64,000 nt of DNA from Blastocystis hominis. Lineage: Eukaryota; Sar; Bigyra; Opalinata; Blastocystidae. The stretch lies in the NCBI RefSeq assembly GCF_000151665.1, contig NW_013171816.1:1188204-1252203 (forward strand), given 5' to 3'. The stretch's first letter is position 1; each line of letters begins with the position of its first letter. Made by a program: the position numbers and the translations under genes. The notes beneath the pieces are model-generated. The model worked only from the letters and a program-made list of their open reading frames with translations, was not told where the DNA came from and searched no databases. Of this stretch, positions 1 to 9,704 are shown one piece after another.

Positions 1-203
1 CAAGCAATAACGTGTCCAAGCGACATAAGGATATACATCTGCAGGTTGATCTATCTCATTTTGGTTATCCATGGTTAGATAATGAGAAAGAAGAGTTGGA
101 AAAAGAAATCGAATTTGGGGTATTCCGAAAATTGGGTGTATTTGAGATAGGAACAAGCAAGAATCGCAGAACACTTTGTTGTGTATTCTACATATATTGG
201 TAA
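1..203 (+). CDS. 3' end of an unidentified gene (partial)
   Basis: A reading frame is open from the left edge to a TAA at 201-203 (about 67 residues). It has no ATG, so if real it is the last exon of a gene that starts outside the window. The translated piece is charged and mildly hydrophobic (it contains LEKEIEFGVFRKLGVFEIG) and matches no family I know. No exact TGTTTGTT follows the stop. The same strand carries the NUFIP-like gene 65 bp further on. It could also be chance open sequence. Confidence 0.3.
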   Translation, partial: SNNVSKRHKDIHLQVDLSHFGYPWLDNEKEELEKEIEFGVFRKLGVFEIGTSKNRRTLCCVFYIYW

Positions 204-268
204 TTGATGAAGGAGCGAAATTGAAAATTAGAACTGGTTTTGCTTGACTCTTGGGGTTTCTCAACGCA

Positions 269-2264
269 ATGGATTTCAATAGTTATTTAAATACAGGGAA
301 CTATCCAGGTAGAATCGTTTGATAATAATGGATGATGCATAGTTTTTCAGCCTGTTGATTTTCGCTGTTGGTGTATTATCTATAGAATGGAAATGGGAAT
401 AATGTAGATCCTTCAGTGCAAGTGCCGGCAACTACAGTTACACCGAGTCAAACAGCTTTCCCACAAACAAGTAACTCACAGATGCCACAAAACAACTTTT
501 TTCCTATGCAGAATGTGTCTTCTAGCTTCTACTATCCTTATTATTATCCTCAAACAGTTGGCTATGCAATGCCTCCTCCAACTCCCACTCAGACAGTTCA
601 ACAGGCGCAGACAGCGCAGACAGCTCAGCAGGCACAGCAACAACAGCAACAGCAGGCACAACAACAACAACAACAACAACAACAACTCTACAACCAAATG
701 ATGATGAACATGAACAATCCCGCGTTTATGTCGCAATTCGCTCAGTTCATGTCAATGATGAACACCGGCGCTCTCCCTGCCTCCCAGCCAACCCCTCCAG
801 TACCTTAGCTCTCCTCCTCCTCCTCTCCCAGGTGATCGAAGGCCAGAAGTTCCCTCCGCCCGCGAGCTACACCTGTCGACGCTGCAAGCAGAAAGGACAT
901 TGGATCCAGTTCTGCCCGCTCAACAAAAAGTCGATTCTCTCTCTCTCTCTCTTCTCTCTAGACACACACCTTCAAGCGCCTCCCTTCCTTCCCACGCCCC
1001 CAAAATCGAGTGCACCACCTGCAAGAAATGGTTCATTTCGGAGGCCAAGAAGCAGGAGCACCTCGCTCTCCACGAGAAATGCCCGTATCCCGGCTGCACC
1101 TTCGCCGCCATCGAGAAGGTTCTGCGCGACCACATCGCCGTCCACCACAACACCGGCGAAGACAAAGTCCCGCCCTCTCTCCTCGAGCTCATTCCCGAAA
1201 AGTACGCTCCCGCGGTTCTCGATGACCAACCAGATACCGCTACGCCGCCACGATCGGAAACTCCCCCGAAGAAATCCGCAAGTGGAGGCATTGAATCGCT
1301 GGCATGTAGATGGCGGGAAGAGCGCAAGCGAAGATACCCCACGCAGAGAAACATCCAGGAAAAGCAGACCGCGCGGCAGAACGTCGAGAACGCGGGCGGC
1401 CTCGTCGAACCCGCCGAAAAGCGCGGCACGGCGGGGGTTTCATCGGGCGTGGCGGGGCCGGCGTCGGTTCCCTCCACGGTTTCGGTTCAAGTAGTCGAAT
1501 GGATGGAATGAAACGAGGGCAAACGCGTGCAGCTGTGCAAAGAGTACTTGAAAGGGAACTGCCGCAACGGACCGAAATGCCGCTTTCTGCACGACCCTTG
1601 TCGCAAGAATCGGTCGCTGTGCAGAGCGTTTATCCGCGGGTATTGCGTTCGGGTAGGGGTCAAAAGGGGGTCAAATGAAGGGAGCGAAGTGCAGAAAGCT
1701 GCACAGCCCGAGCGATCGACTTGTTTGGCTGAAGCAGAAAATGGTGGAGGTAGATGGAGTGATCGGGTTTTGAAATAGCCGGAAGCACCTTCGCTGTTGA
1801 CGCAGCTCTTGGGATCGGAGATCTTCAACGAGAACAGCTGCATCTTGCAATGCTTTAAGTACATTGTGGATGAAGGATTGATTCCGGTGCCGGATTCAAT
1901 GAAAATGGAAAAGAAAATGAAGGAAGAAAAAAGCGCGGCAAACGAAGAAGCGAAGAAAAAAGCATTGGAAGAGGAAGAGAGTTCGGAAGAATCGGAGTCA
2001 CAGAAGAGTAGCTCTTCCGGTTCCAGTTCCGATTCGAGTGATAGCAGCTCATCAGATTCGAGCTCTGATTCGGATTCTGATGATCGTAGTTCTTCCGAGT
2101 CGAGTTCGGATTCGAGTGATACCAGTTCTTCTGGTTCTGATTCGGAGGATAGCAATTCTGTAGAAGCGAATTCGAAAAGCGAATTGGCAGAATCTGTTAG
2201 TGGGAAAGTAAACTCGATGGAAGATACGCAAGAAGCACCTCTGGAGAATCCAGGTGTTATTTAG
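269..2264 (+). CDS. NUFIP1: NUFIP1-like zinc-finger protein (box C/D snoRNP assembly factor)
   Basis: The family (NUFIP1, yeast Rsa1) links the R2TP chaperone to box C/D snoRNP assembly in the nucleus. In order, the sequence shows: an N-terminal Gln/Asn/Pro-rich region with a poly-Gln run (about 595-690); a CCHC knuckle (CRRCKQKGHWIQFC); a C2H2 pair (CTTCKKWF... and CPYPGCTF...H); the family signature EEIRKWREERKRRYPTQRN; a Gly/Arg-rich stretch; a CCCH finger (CKEYLKGNCRNGPKCRFLH) plus a second, looser one; the C-terminal family block SLLTQLLGSEIFNENSCILQ; and an acidic Ser/Asp/Glu tail. Start ATG 269 (MDFNSYLNTG). Introns I can place include 309-342, 354-385, 800-831, one at about 930-960 with a CT-rich tract, and a 28-nt one splitting the EEIRKW motif. 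The splicing at 1390-1520 is not resolved. About 565 residues. The stop TAG is genomic; a TTTTTGTT variant lies at 2290-2297. Confidence 0.85.
595..690 (+). repeat. CAG/CAA trinucleotide tract coding poly-Gln
   Basis: Mixed CAG and CAA codons run through this stretch, broken by a few GCA and ACA codons, and encode Gln runs in the N-terminal region of the NUFIP-like protein. The last part (about 658-686) is nearly pure CAA. It is likely length-variable between strains. Confidence 0.85.
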
Positions 2265-2541
2265 TTGATTTAGTTTAGGTTATTTTGCTTTTTTGTTTTC
2301 TTGACAAGTGATGTAGATCAAATCTTTTGTGTGGCGTTTAAAATGGATAATAACTAAAGCAATATTCAATGATAGTGCCTTATTTTCAGTATGGCGTGTG
2401 TTCCTTTCCACAACCTTTCCTACGTCTCAAATCCATCCATATATTTAGACTATTGCATACACTAGTATAATTCCAACCCAAATTCACCCTGTTCCCTGAT
2501 CAAGGTGAGTTTCATTCAAACTTCAAGCCCTTATTTCTCAA

Positions 2542-3770
2542 ATGTCTCAACAAGAATTCATTTCAAATCAGCCTGTAGTGATTGACAATGGGACGGGCGT
2601 CATGAAGGCAGGACTGGCAGGGGTGGAACGACCTAGTTGTGAATTTCGTTCTTGTGTTGGCCAGCCGAAGTATAGCCGTGTGATTAATAATGGATTTGCA
2701 CCAAATGAAGATTTGTAAGCGAGGTTTCCTTGCTATTATGTTTCTAGGTGGGTAGGAAAGGACCTTGAGAGTCACCGAGGTTTGTGTTATCTCGAATATC
2801 CTATGAAGCACGGAATCGTGGAGAATTGGGACTTGATGGAATCAATCTGGAAGCACATTTATTCAAAATCACAACTTGGTTTAGATAGCCGTGAGCATCC
2901 CGTTCGACTTTATTTCCTCCCTAATTACTAGGCTTTTCTGTCTCAAGCCGTTCTGAGCCCGAAGACACAATCCGAGAAAATTGCAGAGATATTCTTCGAA
3001 ACATTTGAGGTTCCCGCCCTCTATATCGCACCAGAACCGTTATTAAGTCTGTTTGCGTCCGGACGCGGAACAGGCCTGGTTCTCGACATTGGAGAAGGGG
3101 TAACAACGTATTTCCCGGTTTACGACGGTTTTGCGATCACCCCGCACATCCGCCGTGTCGATCTCGGAGGCCACGAAGTAACCAAATACCTCCAGCTGCT
3201 TCTACGCAAAGCAGGCCACATCTTCACCACCTCCAGCGAGCTCGAGGTGGTCCGCCAGATCAAAGAATCCTGTTCCGAATGTGTCACTTCCGAGACGGGC
3301 GTTTCATTGCAAGGAACGACGGTTGACTACGTTCTGCCCGACGGAAACGTGCTGAAGCTGGGAGCGGAGCGTTGGGAGTGTTGCGAGTCGCTGTTCCGTC
3401 CGCAGAACATCGGTCAGGAATCGTTCGGCGTGTCTCGCGACGTCTTCGACACGATCATGGCGTGCGATTTGGAGCTTCGAAAAGATCTTTTCTCGAACGT
3501 TCTGCTGTCTGGCGGCGTGACGCTGACGCGAAGTGAGGAAGGAGGGGCGAGATGACGCGCAGACTTTGCGAAGCGAGTGCTGGATGACTTGAAGAAGATC
3601 TCGCCGCCGAACACGACGCTGCGGCTGTTTGCGCCACCGGAACGAGCGCGATCGGCGTGGGTGGGAGGCTGCGTGTTGGCGTCGCTGAGTCCGTTTAATA
3701 GCATGTGGATTACGAAGGAGGAATATGGGATGGAAGGAGCTAGTTGTATTCATAAGAAAGCAATGTTGTT
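2542..3770 (+). CDS. ARP1: Actin-related protein 1 (centractin), stop codon made by polyadenylation
   Basis: ARP1 forms the short filament at the core of dynactin, which adapts cytoplasmic dynein to cargo. Start ATG 2542 (MSQQEF). The actin fold is visible throughout: phosphate loop 1 (VIDNGTGVMKAGLAG), YPMKHGIVENW, FFETFEVPALYIAPE, phosphate loop 2 (LVLDIGEGVT) and LFSNVLLSGGVTL. ARP1 rather than actin is favoured by LLLRKAGHIFTTSSELEVV, by YVLPDGNVLKLGAERW and by the tail. Three introns: 2715-2747, 2902-2931, 3533-3562. About 378 residues, as in animal ARP1. The reading frame has no stop at the conserved C-terminus (SCIHKKAM, compare SIHRKTF). The next genomic stop is TGA 3862-3864, which would add about 30 unrelated residues. 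TGTTTGTT at 3774-3781 marks the cleavage site, so a T at 3766 or 3769 plus poly(A) would give TAA. Confidence 0.9.
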
Positions 3771-3773
3771 GTG

Positions 3774-3781
3774 TGTTTGTT
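3774..3781 (+). terminator. TGTTTGTT 3'-end motif that sets the ARP1 stop
   Basis: An exact TGTTTGTT starts within about ten bases of the last conserved ARP1 codon. In Blastocystis this motif lies a few bases past the polyadenylation site. Here cleavage after T3769 (or T3766) would supply TAA from the poly(A) tail. Confidence 0.75.
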
Positions 3782-3843
3782 TGGAATTGGTGTGTGGAAC
3801 AAGGAGGAAACAACAAGGCAATCATCAATCAGAGAAACAAACT

Positions 3844-3855
3844 AACAAACAAACA
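3844..3855 (-). terminator. Overlapping TGTTTGTT motifs past the 3942-9590 gene
   Basis: AACAAACA occurs twice on the plus strand (3844-3851 and 3848-3855), giving TGTTTGTT on the minus strand about 90 bases beyond the TGA of the convergent large gene. It is probably that gene's 3'-end signal. Confidence 0.5.
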
Positions 3856-3863
3856 ATTCAATG

Positions 3864-3947
3864 AATGAATCATCGAATGAGTCATCGAACAAGTGGATAA
3901 ATGAGTCATCGAACAAGTGGATAAATGAATCATCGAATCAATCATCG
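3864..3947. repeat. 12-bp minisatellite between convergent genes
   Basis: Seven consecutive 12-bp units. Five are AATGAATCATCG-like (with G or C variants) and two are AACAAGTGGATA; two of the AATGAGTCATCG units alternate with these to form a 24-bp higher-order unit. The array starts at the stop codon of the minus-strand gene (TGA 3944-3942 lies in the last unit) and fills its 3' untranslated region. On the plus strand it follows the end of ARP1. Confidence 0.9.
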
Positions 3948-6900
3948 CTTCTTTCCATACAGATGACTCGTAAACTTCAAGTAAGCGTTCACGTTCTCCA
4001 GGGTTGGAGGCAGAGGCGACGGGAACTGAACGTTCATCTTGGGTTCCACCAGCACCAGCGAACCGATGTAGTTAATGACGCGTTGGTAGATTCGAAGGAA
4101 GTTCTCGTTCGTTATCTCGTTCGACGGCTTCATCTTTCCCTTTACGATCGCCAGCACGCTGTTGACCGCTTTCAGCATGCTTCCCAATCCATTCACTATC
4201 GTTCACGTCGCTCTTTTCGCTTACATGAAATCGGAAACGCCTCCATAACGCGATCCAATTGGCCGACAATCATCTCTAACAACGATTGGAAAAACGCAGA
4301 GTTGGCTCGACTGGTGAACTCGATTTCCATCGAAAGATAGGGCAGCATGTTGAACGCCAAGAAGATTTCCGTCGCTCTCACGAAAATCTGGAGATCAGCA
4401 CAGCAAAATCCTTACCAGCCTGCGATTAATTAGGAAATCGCGTTTTCTTCCGAACAAAGGAACCAGATCTCCGATGGAAGGATTCAGTTCGAGCGGGACA
4501 AGCTACGATCCATCAGTCAACCCTCCATCCATGCTACATTGCCTGGCTTCGAAAAGAAAGGAATGAACACGTCCACTTCCGTTTTCTTATAGAACTCTTG
4601 CCGTTCTGGATGAAGTTTACTCGCCAATACGAGAACTCTCCGCTGAAAGAGTCGCGGTAAATGCGATCCCGAATCGATCATCATCACGTAATTCATTGCC
4701 ACCAACGCGTTTCGAAGCAGCATCATTTGAATTGAATGGACCGATTGGTTGACACAGTCCGAACACATGTACACTTCCGTTGGACTGGAAGACTTCACGT
4801 TCAGCATGCCTTTCGATTTGATGGCGCACTCCACGTGCATGTGAACGCCGCAAGTGTAGCAGACCATCATATTGATTCGACTTAACGCGGTGAATGCCTG
4901 GCCACAGATGGTGCAGGACGGGAAATTGATCTTGGACTCGATGATGTTTGCGTTGAAAATGTAATGGTTGGGTTGAGAATAGAAAAACATTCCCCCCTTT
5001 TGGGTTAAGAAGAGACTGCAGTTAACGATAAGGAAAGAAACTACGAAAGATTCTTTTCGGCCAACGCGTGATCGACGAACACATACACGATAAACCGATG
5101 CAAGATATAGCGAGACATGCTTTTCCCCTTCGCGTTACACACCGATGTCGCGTTCTGCTCGGCTTGAATGCAGTACTGCACGACCTGATCGATGGAATTC
5201 ACTGGAATCGGTCCTTCGTTTAGAGACAATCGGAAGATCGAAAGCACCGCCAAAACGAGATAGTCGTTCCAAAGGACCGAGAGAGTCTGCAGCTCTTGCA
5301 GTGCTGTGTGAATCACAAACGCGAGATTGTCGATCGCTTTGAATTTCTAGACAATCAAACGGGAATGAAAATCAAACAATCTCCTTATCGACCATGGAAT
5401 TGGTGCATAAATTAAACGTAGCTGCAGCGATACTCGACTTCCACATGTATTTGAATAGAATGACAACTACAATCAAACGAACACTGAAAAACGAGTACTC
5501 GTTTCAGGCTTTAATTTCGAAATGGCTGCTTTGTATTTATTCGGCAGGATCGAATAGAAATAAGGGAATCCATTGCTCATATCGATCGCTGCCAAATAAT
5601 CCACAATATTGATGATATTGATATACACAGGGTAATGCGGATTCACTTTCAACTGAATCCATCCAATGGCGTTATCGACCTCATAGAACGAATCCTCCAA
5701 GGCAACATCACAGTTGCAATTCATCACCGTGTGAAAAACAAGATCGTCCTCGTTGTAATACGTCATCTGAAGAAGCCAATCGACGAACATTTCCCACATC
5801 TGGAAGTCCGATGGCTTGTACAAAATCCCCAGCGCCATCCAGATTCCCTTCTTCTTATATTCTTCGACAACTGATTGATTGAAAACCATGTCTACTGTGT
5901 ACCGTTTCCAAAAGAACTACCCTGATGTGTTTTGGAAACGAAGTATTTGAGTTTGTATTTCACCAGAGTCGCCAGAAGCGGATCTTGGAAATGCGCATGC
6001 GATTTCAAGAGATCAGAAAGCTCATCGACCGTTATGATCTATCCATCAATCGCTCATGAGAGGTGTACTGTATTGAGAAGCTTTAGCATCGAGTTCACTG
6101 CATTCATCTGCGCTGCATCGTACACTCCATAGAAGATCGTTTCCTTGGTTACCGCCGATGTTCGGCTTTTTCGGTTTTCCAGATCGAGCCAATCCGACAT
6201 GATTTCAATGAGTTTCTTGTGAGAGTTGATAGACTTGCCATCCTCTATCATTTCGGACACTCGAATCAGCCCCGCGATGTCTTTATAAAGCAATGTGGAC
6301 GTTTCACAGATGCTCCACACATTGTGCTGACGCGTTTTCGGCATCTACAGTACAGATGCGATCTATTCCTACCTGCAAGCCGAGCGAACAGCGAATCACT
6401 TGATTGATCTCGGAACTGAAAAGCGTAACAAGAGAGGGGGGACAGGACGAGAGAAGCGATAATTCGAATAAAAGGAAAGCATCGTTCAGACTACAGCAAT
6501 TATTGCTTCCAAATCGGGAGAAGAAGAAGTGAGCCTTTTGACAGACGAAAAGAATGTGATAGAGTGCTTGAATTGGACAAACTGTCGGAAACGAATCGTT
6601 GAATAATTCTTGGAAACAGCCAGAAATGATCTCCGGATTGGCTTCTGCGATACACTCCGCTAAAACGATAATGATGTAGATGGAGTCGAATAGAAGAGCG
6701 AAGGTATTTACGTGGAATGAGATATACGCAGTCATCAGTTTTATGATCTGTCTCGCAAATTCCGCGGCTTGCTGACACTTCCGATTGTCCATTTTAAAGA
6801 AAGAAGAGACTTTCGAGAAATCATGGATGGCTTTCCATTGATTCACTACCTCGGACAGCACCTGCGCCGTAATGTGAATGAATTCGATGTATTGTTTTAG

Positions 6901-9590
6901 AGCCAGCTGTGATAGCAATGGCATTAACGAGTGAAGTGTTGGAATCAAAAGATCGGGAGGCAATGAAGCGAAATAAGACACGAATGTATCAATTTGATGA
7001 AGCTGCAGAAGCAAGAGCGCCAGCTGCAGATTGAAATCATGGGATTGGATTTTCTCTTGAATCAAATAGCGATGCAGAGCTGTGACAAATGACGCAAGAT
7101 GAACGTTTCCATCACTGCTTATTTTGCTAATCAGAGTCGTGTAATAATCGACCATTTGCCCTTTTTCGATCAGCAGTTTCGTGAGTTGAGGAACCAGCCT
7201 CGTTTCCTCACAAATATAATCCATGAATTCTGGTGATGATCCATGCTGCAAGAAGAGCTCATACGTATTGGACATATTTTTAGTCAAAGCATGGATGAGA
7301 AGGTTCACATCTGTCAATTCTTCTTTCTCTGATTTTGAGATAATTTCGGGATTAATGAAGGAGGAGGAGCCATAAAAGGGAATGATTACGCCCACCACTC
7401 CATGATTCAAACAGAAATAGGAGTTCCCAGTGAGAATCGCTTGGCTGTAGCTTGTTACCATCAGATTCATGGGAGTTTCAGGAGTGATCGAATCGAGAAC
7501 CGTCTGGAATTGATTGATGACATCTTGATGGAGTGCCGAAATGGCGAGCGCTGAGGCGGAAGGAGAATTGGAATTCACCATCTTTTGGTAATGGAGATAC
7601 ACAAGCCGAAGCTGTGTAAAGGGAGAAGGATCTGTTACATTCAAATAATACGAATCCAGCTCCGCTATGATCGAGAGTGCAAAACAATCCAGTACCTCGA
7701 TTAATGCGACTATAATAATCTGCACTTCGCATCCGCGAATTCACCGTCCAAAGCCAGTAGAGCAGTTCTTGGATCAACAGAACGAGATTGCCTCGCGAAG
7801 TGATCAGCTGTGGATAGTGTTCTCCGACGAGTTGTAAAAAATAAAGCACGCCGAGTCGCACAGGGGATTCAAACAAGATGAGAATAGGGAACTCGCAGAG
7901 GACATCACACAACGTAGTGATGAAGTCAATCAGCGTGATCTCGGGCTGACCGTGAAGAATCGAGTAGAGGAAGGCAAGACAACTACATTACAAGAAGCAA
8001 TCGATCCCACTTGGTTGTTCGCATGGAGTCCGCTTGCGTTAACTTCATTTGCGGCACTGAAAACACTTCGTTCTTGTAGTTTGCTTTCTTTTTGTTTCCG
8101 CTTTTGCTCTTGTTTTTGCTTATTCCACTGCTTCGGCTGCTTCCCTGCGCCAACGGGGAAGCGACAAACGCTGGAGAAACAGGGGAAACAGAATCATATT
8201 TGTAAAGAAAGGAAAGGTGATGCTCGAAAAACTGCCTAATCCTAAGATTCAATTAGGAATGAGAACCGTGTGTTAATCAATGTAAGCTCGTTGACATCGA
8301 CATTTTGGTTCTTTCCTTCCTCATTCTCATCCACTTTCATTTCATTGAGCAACGGGTTCGACACTGAAATCGAAGCAGGCGCCGTATTTTCCTGCTGCTG
8401 TGTGTTGTGAGAAAACAACGATCCATAAGTAATCGTTGTGAGTTGTGGATTCTCTGGAAGGGTGCTTGGAAAGAGAAACTTCAACTGTATGAGATGATTC
8501 GAGGCGAGAAGACATTCAATGATAGCGTCAAACACGGACATCCAGCAGGACGAGTCGCTCACATGAACTTCCTTCGTTTGATATGAGAAAAGTGGCTTCG
8601 AGGGAGAAGGGAGAATAGGGAAGAGAGAATCCAACACGGAAGGAGAAAGCGCGGCTGGGAGAGGAGGAGGAGGAAGGGAAGGAACGAAAGGACTTCGAGG
8701 CGTGAAGAAAAACTACATGGAAACACCGGATCAATGCAACGTTCAAGTAATTGACGACTTCTTGGAAGTCTGGATTGGTAATCGAAGTGTTACACGAAGT
8801 GAGAAAGGAAATGCAGGCATGAATCGCTTCCAAATCTCGCTGTTTCCAGCACATTTGCAGGTAAAGCAGAATGTAATCCAAGTTCTCCTCGTCGATCGGA
8901 AATTGCTCATACACAATCTGCAAGATGTGACTCAGACACGCCTTCTGATAAGTAAATCTAGAGCTGTTAAAGCCACAAAGGTCTCGTACACTTTATGGGT
9001 CGTTGCGACTTCAAAAAGACCCTTCCATAAGGAAATATCACCTTCATAGAGTTCCGCTGCCTACAGGGAATCGTGGTTTGCATGAATTACCCGCAGATAG
9101 CTATTGACCGCCTGGTCACTCTCACCCATCGACGAAAACAATCCTGCACACTTCACAAAGCACATATACTGAAGTTGACACTCGAATGGAAGATCCTCGA
9201 AGGATGAATCTCCCGGAATATCAACGTGGAGAATTTCGTTATCGCAAATTGCAAGTAACTTGTTAATGACTACAGTCTTCTGTTCGTTAGTATGTACATT
9301 TTAAAACGTACTTCAATAGCCGTATTTTGAGGCTCCTGAAGAATAGCATAATAATCATTTCGCAACTGAAGCAGCTAGTCGTATTACAGATATCACCGAA
9401 AATGATTACAGTATTCTCGCGCACCTCCTCTTCCGATAACTCCTTCTTTGAACCGTCTTCAACAAACCACGATGACTATAGGTTCACTGTGTTTTAGACA
9501 TGTACCATTGCTCGAATAATAGATCAAAGAAGACGATTATGTCAAATTGGATTGAGGCTTTTCCCAATACAATCGGAATTCCAAATATTG
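3942..9590 (-). CDS. Large helical-repeat protein with C-terminal PHD/RING-like finger, function unknown
   Basis: Exons chain in frame from about 9590 down to TGA 3944-3942, roughly 1,700 residues. The N-terminal part looks TPR-like (CAGLFSSMGESDQAVNSYLR followed by ELYEGDISLWKGLFEVA), a pattern weakly like Hir3/CABIN1. The middle (about 7725-6304) is one long Leu-rich helical exon. Near the C-terminus (about 4900-4740) is a C4HC3-type cysteine/histidine cluster: CTICGQAF...CYTCGVHMHVEC...CSDC, which should bind zinc. Introns are short; the one near 8260-8240 is only about 25 nt. No ATG was found for the first exon, which lies 115 bp from the divergent kinesin start, so the 5' end is uncertain. 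I cannot name the protein; large scaffold or chromatin-associated proteins are possible. Confidence 0.6.
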
Positions 9591-9704
9591 ATGTGAATTC
9601 ACTTTCCAAATATACACACGAAATAGCGAATTAATTGTTTTGTGTATTCTACGTATTTTAAGGATTTGTAGCAACCGTTGGACAGAATTATATCGAAAGA
9701 ATCG

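Noticed and set aside
476-736. Minus-strand poly-Leu open frame
   Set aside because: Antisense of the CAG/CAA tract of the NUFIP-like gene.
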